This document shows positions 24,460-36,269 of a DNA stretch of 64,000 nucleotides, one piece after another (the first letter of the stretch is position 1; every line of letters begins with the position of its first letter). The DNA comes from Timema cristinae. Lineage: Eukaryota > Arthropoda > Insecta > Phasmatodea > Timematidae. Location of the stretch: NCBI GenBank assembly GCA_039000515.1, contig JBCFYV010000284.1, positions 28,814-92,813 of the forward strand, in the 5' to 3' direction. Below the pieces are notes generated by a model. The model had not been told where the DNA came from. It did no database searches and was given only the letters and a program-made list of their open reading frames with translations. A program made the translations under genes and the position numbers.

Positions 24460-24600
24460 TTTCTGACGTGATTACTACCCGACTAGGTCAATTCGATGTA
24501 CTCCCCTATGAAATTATTGTTGAAGATAACGTTTCCATTAGGGTCCGGCCCTACACTTGAGCCCCACCTAAAATGAAGAACCTTATAAATTTTATAAGTT
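24460..24600 (+). pseudogene. Gypsy reverse transcriptase, N-terminal edge, copy 1
   Basis: The frame reads VITTRLGQFDVLPYEIIVED, then a V-R-P-Y block, a stop (TGA at 24558), then PPKMKNL. This is the typical run-in to the Ty3/Gypsy RT domain, ahead of the catalytic palm. Nothing of the palm follows, so the element is cut here by deletion or by another insertion. Confidence 0.65.
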
Positions 24601-25261
24601 AATTTGCTTTGATCGATTTGTTTTCATAAAATTCCATAGACGTTGTAATGACTTCTTATATTCTTTATGGTAAAATTAAGCCAATCAAAAACTTTGAACA
24701 AAACTAGCGCTCCAAAAGGGGTTAACGATAGCAATAATGGAAGGGCCCCGTTCGTAATTTGAAGAACATAAAAAAAGTAATGTAAACCCAACGCCAAATT
24801 TAACCCAAAGGTAAGTCTTTACGAATAATAAAGTTACGAGGGCTTTGACGACACATTGTAAGATTGGCCCCGAGATTTTTAAGCTAAAAAATTGTATTTA
24901 AAGGAAGGGGGGGTTTGGGTGTAGACGTTAAAACAAAAACATAAAAAATATTTTTTTATAAAAAAAATGAAAGGTAAAATTTTTGCTAAACCCCAAAATC
25001 GAAAACGGGGGACCAATTCGGCTAATTTTTCCTCTAATATTCGTTGCGTCCCAGGAAGGTTCTTATGAAGAAAAAAATTGGAAAAATTTCACTGAAAAAC
25101 GTAAAAAACCCCATTTTTTTTTTTCCCATTTTAAAAAGTTTCTAGTGTCAAATTTTATGGATGGCGAACTGAGATGATTAATCTAAGAAACGATTTTTTG
25201 GGTCGTTAAGACGATTTGGCAAAGAAATCGTTAAGTGAAGATTCAGCACCCTAAAATCGAC
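24601..25261. other. AT-rich spacer; nothing recognised
   Basis: Sequence between the Gypsy break and the Helitron region. No motif is seen on either strand. The left end of the Helitron may lie in or just after this stretch. Confidence 0.4.
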
Positions 25262-25735
25262 TTTCAATTTATTTTCTTACTGTTTCATTTTATTCAAATA
25301 AAACAAAAAAGTACCAAAACCCTAATTTAAAGAAAAAAATTGAAATTTAATTAGATTTGACCTTTCTGATTATGAACTTTACCCTTAAAAATTAAAATAA
25401 AATACTTGAATGCTCCGTAGATTGACACTTTTCTTTCTATAAAAACAATTTGATTTGATAGTTTTACAGTGATTCTCAATTAGTGGTTTTATTTTTCTTG
25501 GTTGTGTTTAATCTTAGCTTCTTAATCGACAACATTTACTTATTTTTTCGTTTTATTCAAAAAACAAAAGAGTAACGAACCAAATAAAAGATAAAACATT
25601 TTAAAATTTAATTATAACTTTAAAATTATGAACTTAAATTAAAATTAATAAAACTACTTCAATGTATCCGTATATTTGACATTTTCTCTTCTAAGCTATA
25701 CATTTTGAATTTCCCGTTTTATCTTTGGTTGATTG
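25262..25735. repeat. Two-unit tandem repeat, about 285 bp
   Basis: The block TTTATT..CGTTTTATTCAAA-AAACAAAA-AGTA.C.AA, followed by AAATTTAATTA, TATGAACTT, AATACTTCAATG and a TTGACA-TTTTCT block, appears at about 25262-25440 and again at about 25545-25700. Copies differ by small indels. It lies just ahead of the Helitron coding region and could be part of its 5' untranslated region. Confidence 0.65.
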
Positions 25736-25776
25736 GCTTATTTTTTTTGTTTTTCCCATTTATCTCAGTCCAAGAT

Positions 25777-28211
25777 CTGCCCCATAAGACGTGGGCGGAG
25801 CAATTTGGGTCGAAGAACTCGAAATGTTAGAAACCAAGCTATTTTTCACTTAATTGGACGCACAGCACGTAAAGGGGAAAATGAAATTGAAAGGTTGGAT
25901 TACAAACCCGTGCAGCAGTCATTCAGCAATATCTTGAAGGTTTGAAACAGCTACTTTCTTTACGATGTTTAAATTAACAACGTGCCCCCAATGCGTTTCT
26001 ATTGAATCTATGGACTCAGTTTTCCCACATTTTAAGGCATTAAAATACAAAAATAAAGGGTTTTTGGATTGTGTTGCGCAAAGGGGCAAAGTGAAATTAG
26101 TGCCTTTGGTTCCGCCTTTGTACTCATTAGTTTCGGGAAAAGGGAAGGGTTTTAAATACATTTCCTTATAATACCCAAAAATAAAACCCATGCTTCTAAA
26201 TGACTTAATTTGGGGGCAACAAATGTAGTTGGGACAACTTCATGCCAACTTTCAAGGAAATATAACAAAATATTTATCCCCGTATTGTTTTGTTTATTTT
26301 TTTTTATAGTTTTTGTAACAAAATAATCAGGTCTTTTTAATTCACAAAGAAGGCCAAATTATCCCCGGGCGAATCACTGTTCCCGGGTGTCAGAGGGCGA
26401 CTAAAAATTTCCTGCAAATTTATTTTTTTGGGGCGATTCAACACCGAATTGATCTGCGTTGTGCACATAACAGTTCATGAAGGGGTCTATTGTAAAGAAT
26501 TACAAACTTTCTTTCATAAACACAATCATTTGATTACATTGTTCAAAATGCAATGGATCTCATGCCATTGATAACCAAAATTGTAACAGAGCTGATAAAA
26601 TCATGGGGGCCCAAACTAAAAGGTTTCAATGCACCCAAGGGATAAAGTTGCCTTTGTTTATTTGGGAGAAAATTTGGAAGCCCATGATTTTGTTTTAGAT
26701 CCCCGGGAATGTGATTATAGCGTGTGTATGAAACACCCGCTATTGATGCGCTACAATTTTCCTCATGTTTTGGCAAGGGAAGTGGTTATCACTTCTCAAT
26801 CAAGATAAAATCCCCTTACAGGTAATTACAAATTTTAGTTTAGAAAGGGAGATTTTGTATCAGCTATTTATGTATTATGCAACTTCAATCAGTCATTAAA
26901 ACAATAATTTATTTACAGATGCCGAAATCAACAAAAAAAGTCAGTTAAATGAACTATTATTCATATCACCTGATGGTTCGTGAAGATGAAGACACTAAAA
27001 CTTAAAATTCAGGATTTTTTTCACCAATATGCTGTTGATAGTATGTAAAAATTGAAACAGAGCGATTGAATTAAACGGTTGAACCAACCAAACTCTGTTT
27101 GAAAAGTATATTTACCTTTGAGAGCGAAATTTATACTGATGGAAAAGCGAGAATATCAGCCGGGTGACAATTTTCCCAAAAACATACATCGGAAGTCCAG
27201 AAAATGCATAAATATGCTCAAAATGCCCTGTCGTATTTCGTCATTTTCGCACAGCGATTTATTTATCACATTCCGTGCAATCCGCAGGGGTATAAATCAA
27301 ACTTGGTTTTCTCTGGGCAATCACTCATTGATCACCATGACATTTCGGCAAGAGTCTTCAACAAAAGTTTAAATCTTTTAAAGGGCTTCATTGGTGAAAC
27401 ATAGCGTTTTGGCGAGACGCCTGTTGGTGTATTCTGTGGATGGCAGAAAGTGGATTTCCTCATGACATATTCTGATTTGGTTGGGTTTAGTGATAAAACC
27501 AAATGAAGTTGATGAAGGATATATGCTGAAATCCCTGATGTACAAGTAATCTAGCTTGCTGAAGTAGTTATAAAAAACACGACATGGTCCCTGGGAACAT
27601 TTAATCAAAAATTTACCGTGTATGTGGGTGGTAGATGTTCGAAGCGTTTCCCCGGGCATTATAGCGGAAACAATTACCGGAAATGTGGGTTTTCCACTGA
27701 TCGTCGCGATCGACTGCACCAACGCAAGATCAACAATGGTCAAAGTTTAAAAAAACTAGACATTTAAATTGATAATCGTCGGATTGTTCCAATTCACCGA
27801 TCCTATCAAAGACTTTTTGCGCACATCAAGTTGAATCTTGCCATTCCGTGAAATTAAAAAATATATTTTTAAATAGTAACCAAAGGAAGTGACATGGCTG
27901 TGATTTGGGTTTGGGGCAGAGAAATTTCAATGACGAAGCTACCCAATACCAAATGGGCTGTACGTTAGCAGTAATGAAGCAATTTTGTCGCATTTTTTTT
28001 TTCTATTCATGAAAGACACCCCACTGTTGTTTCACTTAGCCATCACTTTGAAAAAGGTCAAAGAGTATATTTCACGGCACAGAAGCATTACAACGAGCGT
28101 TAACCCTACTCAAAATTGACCTGTTTTTTTGAAATGTTCAGAATGATGATTTCAGTCTTGAGTTTTGTGGATTAATCTTTAAAACCCATTTTTCGCATGG
28201 CCCAAATTTTA
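25777..28211 (+). pseudogene. Helitron replication initiator (N-terminal region + Rep), no helicase
   Basis: Helitrons transpose through a HUH-type Rep endonuclease fused to a Pif1-like helicase. Readable here across frames are an RRGRSNLGRRTRNVRNQ start (from about 25785); FPHFKALKYKNKGF (about 26023-26063); PLYSLVSG (about 26125); a GATN.V block (about 26213); a DALQF..GYHFSIK block (about 26748-26805); MNYYSYHLMVRED (about 26948); the Rep segment with KTYIGSP, DLFITF and DHHDISARVF (27180-27365); GPC..N and PGHYSGNNYRKCGFSTDRRD (about 27585-27710); KGSDMA (27884-27896); and IHERHPT with VYFTAQ (about 28003-28080). The HUH site (27459-27480) has lost one base between the two histidine codons. 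The two-tyrosine region (27858-27890) keeps only its first Tyr codon. No helicase follows. Call is firm; the gene is dead as read. Confidence 0.85.
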
Positions 28212-28446
28212 TGTAAATATCATTTAATATATTATTCTAAAAATTGCAGTGTACAAGATAGAAAAATGAAATTTTTTAATTTGTTGTTGTTTATGATTAT
28301 GACATAAAAATACAAGAATAATATATTAACATTATGCAAACTATTGTTTACTCCCCTGTAATTATTTGTCTGAAATAAATAAGTGATCCTCTGAAATACT
28401 TTTAATATATTTTTTGTTTTAAATTTAAATTTTTACTGTATAGTAT

Positions 28447-28560
28447 CACAAACTTATCTGTTCTGGTGACCATTACTGAAAACTAAAGATGTCATCACGA
28501 CATGTGCACTTTATAAGCGACGCCATCACCAGAACTTGACAAGAAAAGATAAGTTTGTGG
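28447..28560. repeat. Foldback inside Helitron remnant
   Basis: CACAAACTTATC and TTCTGGTGA at 28447-28469 pair with TCACCAGAA and GATAAGTTTGTG at 28525-28560. The right arm has about 13 extra bases. The loop is about 55 bp. It may be a small nested MITE filling the space where the helicase was lost. Confidence 0.65.
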
Positions 28561-28584
28561 GACTGCCACAGTCCAATAGCTTTT

Positions 28585-28613
28585 GACAGAACGACGTCTG
28601 TCGGGTGAGCTAG
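28585..28613 (+). other. Helitron 3' terminus (hairpin + CTAG)
   Basis: A short stem (GACAGA / TCTGTC, 28585-28601) is followed 8 bases later by CTAG (28610-28613) and then T. A hairpin about 10 bases ahead of CTRR, with T as the flanking base, is the defining right end of Helitrons. A 76-bp satellite array starts directly after it. Confidence 0.8.
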
Positions 28614-28614
28614 T

Positions 28615-29105
28615 ACATAATAAAAGTTTTACAAATATAGCTCACACCATTAAAAGTATACTTGGAATCTTTATTTACACAAATAAATGTTTTATAATAT
28701 TTTTACAAATATAGCTCACACTATAAAAGTATACCCCCAAAAATTTATTTACATTAAAAAAAGTTTTAGAATATTTTTTAACAAATATTTTTTCCCACAC
28801 CATGAAAATTATACTTGGAATATTTAGCTACATAAATAAAAGTTTTAGAATATATTTTAACAAATATAGCTCGCACCACGAAAAGTATACCTAGAAAAAT
28901 TTATTTACACAAATAAAAGTTTTAGAATATATTTTTTACAAATATAGTTCACATCACGAAAAGTATACTTGGAATATTTATTTACACAAATAAAAGTTTT
29001 AGATTATTTTTTAACAAATATAGCTCATACTACGAAAAGTATACTTGGAATATTTTAATTACAAAAAAGTTTTAGATTATTTTTTACAAATAAAGCTCAC
29101 CACTG
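28615..29105. repeat. Satellite-like array, about 76 bp x 6.5
   Basis: Units share AATAAAAGTTTTAGAATAT, TTTTTACAAATATAGCTCAC, ACCACGAAAAGTATACTTGG and AATATTTATTTACACA. The middle copies are the most alike. A further 1.5 diverged units occur at 30355-30490. Confidence 0.9.
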
Positions 29106-29514
29106 TAGCCCGTTTTTCGTCATCCAGGATGAAGGCAGGCATACAAAATTAAACAGCATAAAAAAAGGGGAAATAAACGCAGAGTAAGCCGATAGGACAA
29201 TAAAAACAAATATATTATAACATAATTATATTTTCTCCTGGTCCTCTGTAACCCATTCAGCATTTTAGCGCAAAACAAAATAAAGTAATGACCAGATAAT
29301 AAAGAACATCCCCAAGATAGAGTAAAAATAATATATAGGAGATAGTTGAAATCATCAAATCAGGAGATAAGTATTTAAATGAAAATTTTTTATTTTTAAA
29401 CTGGATAAATATAAGTTTTAATGTATAATCAAGGTAATTAAATATATTAATATATAAGTTAGAACAAATAAAATATGGAAAAATATTAAAAAAAAAATCA
29501 GATGGACTCTGAAT
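29106..29514. other. AT-rich spacer
   Basis: Between the 76-bp and the 34-bp arrays. An ATCCAGGATGAAGGC patch near 29121 and A/T-rich sequence; nothing recognised on either strand. Confidence 0.35.
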
Positions 29515-29840
29515 GTTTAACAAACATTTCCTTGTAAAAGACTTTGAATAATTACCATACTATTCCTCAAAAAAGGACTCTGAATATTTAACGCCCTTTT
29601 CCCTTTGTAAAATACAGAATATTTAACGTCCTTTTCTTGTAAAAGACTGAATATTTAACATAATATTCCTTATAAAGGACTCCGAATATTTAACAAGCTT
29701 TCCTTGTAAAAGACTTTGCATAGTTAACATAATACTTTTTGTAAAAGGACTACGAACATTTAAATATCTTTCCTTACAAATGACTATACATATTAACGTA
29801 ATATTCCTCATAAAGAACTCCTAATATTTAAATTGTACTA
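29515..29840. repeat. Tandem repeat, about 34-bp half-units (about 67-bp unit)
   Basis: CTTGTAAAAGACT-TGAATATTTAAC alternates with ATAATATTCCT-ATAAAGGACTCCGAATATTTAAC across the whole stretch. About five double units are present. The two half-units are themselves related, so the array is a higher-order duplication. Confidence 0.85.
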
Positions 29841-30354
29841 ATTAAACTGAAAAGGAATTTTGATTTATTAATAGCGAAAATCAATTTTGAGCTTACATTT
29901 TACACGTAGATGTGCCCTAGATGTATATCCTGCCAAGAGTGATCTCGTCCCCTCACCTCCTAGCAGTATTTATTTTATATCAATTGTTCAGAGAGGGGAA
30001 AGTAGGGGATACAAACCTAAACATACAACGAGAGAAAAGAAGGGGAAGCGGTAATAGCGGACGGAGAATATGCAACGAGAGAGAGTCCTGGACCCATCCA
30101 GAATCGTCTAGTGGCTTCGGCAACCCTCTAGCGTCGGAACATCATACTTGCGACCACGCGGTGTTGATGAGCCTCCAGTCCTCAAGCTGTCAGTTTTAAC
30201 AACACGTTCGCGATGGTCGGTTGGGTAGCCAACTTGGGATGTAAACAGTGGAATGGGCCTCGGTGAGTTTAGGATATTATACTATTTTGGTTGTGGTGGG
30301 ATATTACTAAAATGGTTTAGTGTCCAGTCTTTTAAAATAAAAACGTAGTAGCTC
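29841..30354. other. Spacer with higher-complexity patch
   Basis: Sequence at 29920-30240 is less AT-rich and has a 92-codon + frame (29921-30199) without a recognised motif. It could be a gene fragment, but nothing supports a call. Confidence 0.35.
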
Positions 30355-30490
30355 ATCGGACGCTACAACACCACGAAAATTAGACTTGGAATATTTATTT
30401 ACATAAATAAAAGTTGCTCACGGGTGTTAAAAGAATACTTGAAATTTTATAATTACAAAAAAAGGTAGTTTTAGAATATATCCTACACGT
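30355..30490. repeat. Detached copies of the 76-bp satellite
   Basis: ACCACGAAAATTAGACTTGG, AATATTTATTTACATAAATAAAAG and a second, poorer unit match the array at 28615-29105. The copies lie 1.25 kb away from it and directly before the 3' end of the DNA polymerase relic. Confidence 0.75.
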
Positions 30491-30879
30491 TGAAGAAAAT
30501 TAGGAAACAATAATCAATTTATTGAAGTCGTGGTGGAAAAGTGGCCTCGGTACTATATATATAAGATAATTTATAAAGTACTGTTTAAAGGATATTTGAA
30601 TATAGTGTTTCAATTTAAAATATGTACAAGAAACTAAAACAAAATTGACTATAATTAAAATAAAATTACTAACAACTAATCGAGTAGAAAAAATCAGGTA
30701 GGTGGAAGATTGTACTTGTGGATAAAAAATATATAAAAATGTATCCTGGGTGAATGAAAATAAAACAATTAAAAATATGCGTTTTTTATATGCAGAAAAA
30801 AATGAAGAAAATATCATATCTTCGAAAGGTGGAAAGTTAGTGGAACTGTCTAAAATGAAGAAAATAAAAGATTATTATT

Positions 30880-33800
30880 CTGTCCGTCGAAATGAAAACC
30901 TTTAAGTCGTTGCGAGCGCGTTTACAAGGATTTGATATCCAAACGGCAGGTATTTTAATCATCAATTATCCGTCATTTGGTGTACATGGACCTTTTCTTA
31001 AAAATTTTGTGCGATATCTGTATGTACTGTTCCGCAGCATATTTGGTGACCATCACTTTCAAATCGTCATATTAACGTCGTTCCAGTTGTTTATGGTGAT
31101 CTCAGGAACCATGCACACAGCTTTTTTTTTGGCGGATCCCCACCAACACAAACTTGGTACGCGTAATTCTTGGGGCCACCAGAACAAAAGCGCTAATATA
31201 GCTTTCCCGGAACATAATCTGAAGTTCGTTCAGTGAGGTCAACCAAAAAGTCTCCGGTCAGTGGACCACAATCACAATCTGTGAATTGAACGCTCTCTGT
31301 ATCATGATACAAAACGCGGTCCCTCAATTGTTCAGGATAATGTATAAGTACAACCTAGCCATAGCAGTCGTGTAGCATGCCACTACCACACTCGTGTTAG
31401 GGTTAGGGTGCAACGCGTAACACGAATCCTTGTAATTGAGGAACATAACCTCATCATTTACTTCAATGACGCTGTCCACTGTGATGTACGGATCTGTCAG
31501 GTACTTGTGGATGCCTGATAGTCGTTGACATTGCTACGTGTAGTAAATCGGGTCGATGCTCGAACTTTCCCCATAGTGAATTTAAAAATAGTGAAGCCAG
31601 TGTGCGAGGAACGGGATTTTCACAAAGAGAATAGAAATCGAATTTTACCCTTCCATTTCCTCATAATTTTGAAAATAAGCCAACTTCTCATCTTGTGAGA
31701 CACACCACTCTGGCCATCCGCTGTCTTATTGTTTAGTTTTCAAAAAAGTATCAATGTACCCATGAAACAATTCACCAGAACTTGTCTGATGATTGTAAAC
31801 AGATACATTGTACTCCCACACTTCGTGTACTTCTTCAACGGTTTAGCCTTTCTCACGGCTTTCTGGATCTCGTCAATCACCCAGATGCCTGTCAACCAGC
31901 TATCTTTCTTTACGTTGTGCTGTCACGTGGCTTGGTTTTACTCCTCTCCGCATTTCCTGCACAAGATAATCATTCATTTGTCGTACATCCGTGTAAGTAA
32001 TACGGGCATGAATAAATCCCATGGAGGCGTCACGAGAACTTTGGCTTTGCCTTCTACTTGATCTATAGACGGACAATTTGGTTCCAAGTGAATTTTGGGA
32101 TGGCCGATGCGATATTTTTTGTACTTGCAAACGTAAGGATACAACGAGCACACGTCCAAGTACTTGATCTTCTCTCCACAAGAAAGGTCTGCTTCGTGGA
32201 AGAGCTTGATACAATTTGTACGCCCACCAAAGAATGCGTCGTTGAGACTGAGGGGCTCCTTGTTGTACACCTCGTTCTGGAGTACAAATTGTTTCAAGTC
32301 CTTGTCTGTGCGTTTCATCGCAATAAACGTACACTCCCACATCTCTACGACCATGTAGCCGGCATTCTTAAATTTTTACACACAAACATGGTCGCTTTAT
32401 AGCGCGTCTCTAAGGTCTCGGCTCGTGATGGTGGTCCTATCAGGATAACAGAAAGGGCACCCATGCCAATAAAAGCCCCAGAACTAGAAAACGGAGGTAG
32501 TATCTTCAGCTTTAACAATGCAGTCTACACATCTCCCTAATACATACTCCTGCTGGCTGTTACCCGCATAAAGAATAGCTACACTACGTTGATGGGCCTC
32601 CCAGCAGAGCCATTGTAGGGCGTCGCGCAACTGTTGGACTGCACACTGGTAGTCACGGTTAGGGATTATACCGATGGTAGTCTCCTTAAGGTGACTTCGA
32701 TGGTAACCAACATGGCCGCTCCCACGATCGTACATGCCTCTCTGAAAGGATCCACCTTTGCTTTTTCTATGAGCATATATTACAGTATAAACTTTAGGCA
32801 GGCCTTATGTAGAATCTCTACATCTTTCACGCAATACAGTTCCAACTCGTGGTTAAAATCAAAGACATAAATTGTATTTTACCAGCACATTCATACCACT
32901 TCTCAAAGTGCTCCTTTCCCTTAACCGACATCTCACCGATGCCTTAATCCTCCTTTGGCAGCATGGGACCCTCTATCCGGGTTTTTTATTGAAAATATGT
33001 GGGAAAGGTCCTTTAACCAAGGACTCGTCCAAGCCGAATGTCTTTGGCATCTTGGACAACGCCATCGGTAGTAAATTCAGTGAGTCAATAAAGTGGAGTG
33101 GGCCGTAAAGCATGAACATGATTTTTCCACCGTTCATTATGAACATTGGAGTCTAATTTTTACCTCCGTCATATATTTAAAAAAACAATTCTCATCATAG
33201 CCATTGGAATTTTGGTTAGGAAGGTGATGTCTTTAAATTTTGTTTTTTAATTTGCTCTAGAAATCAAAAAAATGGCTCATTGTGGTATCACCCTTGTATA
33301 TATGCCTCCACATTCGGTGCAATTAAGTTCATTTACATCGATATGAACCAGGCCTTGCAACACGTTTGAACGACTCAAAGGTTAGGTTCGTGCAAGTACT
33401 TGCCGGCTGCACCTTGAAAAGCGTTTGTTGTCCGTATTCAAAATCATAGAATACGAACATGAAATTGCTCTTTTACAGTGTCGGCTTGTATGGGGCTTGC
33501 TTCATGTAGCAGAAATGATCAAAAGGACGATGGGTTTCGCAAAACTTTACAAAAAAATTTAATACCTGTGTGAATAATTTGATATTTCCAAACTTTAAAA
33601 TTGCCCACATACCTCATCAAACTTTTGACATCACATATTGACATGCAACCTCTGCAAAACCGGGATGCTTATAGATATCAAAAACAAGTCTGGTTTGTGA
33701 ACCAACGCCCACAGTCTTTACAGACCACAGTTTGACCTCCACTGCAAACCGCCTTAGCGTAGCACTTTTTGTACGCAGATTCGAATTTGTGTTTGTTCTT

Positions 33801-34713
33801 ATTACTGATCGACACATGAAACTCACGGCAAAAGTACGAGCACTCAAACGCGGCTGTCATGGATGTTATGACATCAAAATTGTTTTTGCTTATCGTCATG
33901 AAAATGCAAATCAAGGTAGCCTTTAAAGTCATGTTCGGGAAGGGTAAACCCCTCCCCCAACGTTCCTGAACACTGTTATTTAATATTCGGAGAGGTATGT
34001 TTGGAATTGTTTCAGTTCAGTGAGCCCACCAACTTTCAAAAGATTCACACGGGCATCACGGCATAAATCTTCTGCTTTGTATTTTTGAATTAAAACGACC
34101 CTGTTTAATATGTTTAATGGTGTTCATGTCCATGCATCCTGGCTCTATTTTATTGTCACATATAGCTTTGGCACCAACCAATGACGGGCTAGGCAAAATG
34201 TGTCGTCATTTTGAATCGTAATTATTCCTTGATATTTACGATTATATGTTCTATTGGGAAAAAGTTTATCACATTTATTATTACCCCTCCCTTGCGGCTC
34301 TTTAAAGTGGTGTAGCTTGATATACAGGGGGGCTGAAATGAGGAACGAAGCATTGCTTTGTAACACTCGTTCTACATTAGAGAGCACAGCCTGCGCGTCA
34401 AGCTGATCTACACGTCTAGATGAAACAAATACAGGTATTGACGAGGTGTTTGTACTGTCTAATAGTAGATCTACGTGATCCTCAGCATTAATTCCATGAT
34501 CCTGGAGACGCCCTAGCAAAGCATTTATTTGCTCTTCAAGCCATGTTTGAGCTCACGATCGCTCTCTGACATTTCAATTGTATGGTCAATTCACGTCCTA
34601 CATAAAAAAAAAGGTACAATACCTTGGGACAATCCTCCACCAACCTGATTTACCGGGCCACTAGCTTGGAGTGGGGGTGCTGATGAGGGGCCTGCTGCTG
34701 CCAAATCCTCCAT
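30880..34713 (-). pseudogene. Protein-primed family B DNA polymerase relic (DNA_pol_B_2 type)
   Basis: Family B polymerases of this type replicate linear mobile or viral genomes from a protein primer. On the - strand, in order: an Ala/Pro-rich start (ATG at 34711-34713); IITIQNDDTFCLARHWLV (in 34145-34519); FQTYL (about 33990); a Cys/His region (33678-33932) with SYFC and KDCGRWFTNQTCF; exonuclease motif FYDFE (33437-33451); exonuclease motif YCVKDVEIL (32811-32836); QWLCWEAHQ (in 32484-32735); GFYWHGCPFCY (about 32440-32475); FFGGRTNCIKLFHE, then polymerase motif A DVCSLYPYV (about 32130-32160); GYIDTFLK with SGWPEWC (31697-31765); motif B FLNSLWGKF (31562-31588); motif C YHDTES (31292-31309); GGPKNYAYQVCV (31150-31200). 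About 1270 codons fits the family. Multiple stops and frameshifts are present, and motif C has Glu where the second catalytic Asp is expected. No integrase, packaging ATPase or capsid gene of a Polinton was seen nearby. Confidence 0.88.
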
Positions 34714-34884
34714 AGGGATGTGGAAAGTTCTGTTCAGCCACTCCTGGCTCTTAGAGCTGGTGGATGCGGGGCACCGTCTGGAAGCGCCACGGCTTCAATG
34801 CACTAGTTGAGCTGATTTTTATTAGTGGTTCCCGCCTACAGTTAAACTTAAACAAATTCAGACAACAATTTATTTGTGCTGAAA

Positions 34885-35525
34885 ATCACATGACTGACGT
34901 ATTAACATAGTAAATTATGGGATTCTGACAGTTTAGAATATTGTACAGGTATTTATAATATCTATAAAGGTGTCAGTAGCAGATCACCTGATTGAGGATT
35001 AAATATGTTAAATTATGGGATTCTGGCAGTTTTAGAAAACACAAACTTCTGTATGAATTCAACATCAAAGTTTTGGATCACATGATTTGATTATTTTTAG
35101 AATAACATCTTTAGTTAATTTATTTAGGAATAAATATTAATCACGTTGTTAAAGAAAGCCTCACATTAACTAATTTAGGAACAATTGGTACACTACCCTA
35201 AAAATCACACGAAACACTCTTAAATAAATAATTTGTAAGCTACCCTAGATTATTTTGAATTTACTGAGTTATTTGTACTGCAGGTCACATTACTTGACGT
35301 ATGAATATGTTAAATTGTAGAATTATGACAGTTTAAAATAGTAATTGTATTATTGTATTATTAGTTATAGGCATTGATAATATATATAAAGGTGCTAGAT
35401 GCGGATCACCTGACTTGACGTTTGAATATGTTAAATTGTAGGAATTCCGACAGTTTAAAAAAAATACAAACTTTAGTTTGCATTCAACATCAAATGTGTG
35501 GATCACATTATTTGACGTAAACCCC
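34885..35525. repeat. Degenerate tandem repeat, GATCACxTGACTTGACGT units
   Basis: The phrase GATCACATGACTTGACGTATGAATATGTTAAATT-TAGGATTCTGACAGTTTA-AATA recurs at about 34885, 34983, 35283, 35402 and partly at 35500, with spacing of about 100-300 bp and variable inserts such as CATTCAACATCAAA. The phrase is split here for brevity; no single unit is intact. It resembles the array at 37060-37960 and is likely the same family. Confidence 0.7.
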
Positions 35526-36269
35526 GTTCGTCACACTATAGCTTTCAGCACAGTTGGCAGTAGATTGAGAAACCCTTCACTAATGACGAGGAGGAGGGGA
35601 AACAAACCTATTGAATTCAATCCTTAACTTTAACATACATAAAGAGTAAAAAGTATAATCTAGTCACATTAGTTCATTGTTGTACTTCCTGGTTTCATGC
35701 TTAGTGTGTGTGCAATAAAATTACTTACATAGAATACTGTCAATCTCACCCAGATCCCTATAGGTGTCATCGTTGTAGCGGCTGATGGTACAAACACCTT
35801 CCACCCACTGAGGAACAGTCATCGAACGGGTGGTATGTTCTACTCCTTCAATCTCGCAATGTTGTAAAATATAATTATGGCACATTGTCTACATGTCAGT
35901 AGTTTTACCAAAGAACTCTTGGAGAATTTAATCTTGTTACACTATTCAATCCACCCACCCATCCATTCTAAATTGTCTAGCCCCAGGGTTAATTGTGCAT
36001 CACCACTGAAATCAAATATTTGGGAGGTCCCGATTCTAGGAGGGTCAGATAATAAATCCTGTCTGTTTGAACAAAACAGTTTAGTTACAAAACTTGCCAT
36101 ATGATGCAGCTATTTCGGCCAAACAAACTCTGTCCTCTGTAAAGTTCTCCAAAATGGCTCTGGTGGACTTTTCCCCTTCGGGCCAGCCTTCAGTAAATTC
36201 TAATAAAACATGAACAGTGGAAAATATTTGGGTCGAAAGATATATACATACTTTCAAGAAAGCATCCAA
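35526..36269. other. Spacer; nothing recognised
   Basis: Moderately complex sequence with short open frames on both strands (35877-36104 + and 36081-36269 -). No motif is recognised. Could hold gene fragments. Confidence 0.35.

Larger units (their letters stand above)
19240..24600 (+). mobile_element. Ty3/Gypsy retrotransposon, copy 1, incomplete
   Basis: A putative LTR end and primer-binding-like block are followed on the + strand by a gag N-terminal region, a gag C-terminal zinc knuckle, a protease and the first part of reverse transcriptase. This is the Gypsy order. The gag is split by about 1.8 kb (21900-23740). The rest of pol and the 3' LTR are not found: recognisable coding stops near 24600 and the Helitron region follows. 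The left boundary is uncertain. Confidence 0.65.
25777..28613 (+). mobile_element. Helitron, internally deleted
   Basis: The Helitron N-terminal and Rep coding region (25777-28211) is followed at 28585-28613 by a hairpin and CTAG, the Helitron 3' end, with T as the next base, as in canonical A/T insertion. Only about 400 bp separate them, so the large helicase part is missing. The 5' end (normally TC) was not located; the start given is the first recognisable codon region. Confidence 0.8.

Noticed and set aside
28615..29840. Regular repeats considered as a CRISPR array
   Set aside because: Repeats are contiguous and diverged with no unique spacers, in eukaryotic DNA; they are satellite-type arrays.
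30880..34713. A full Polinton/Maverick
   Set aside because: Only the polymerase is recognisable; no retroviral-type integrase, ATPase or capsid motif and no long terminal inverted repeats were seen nearby.
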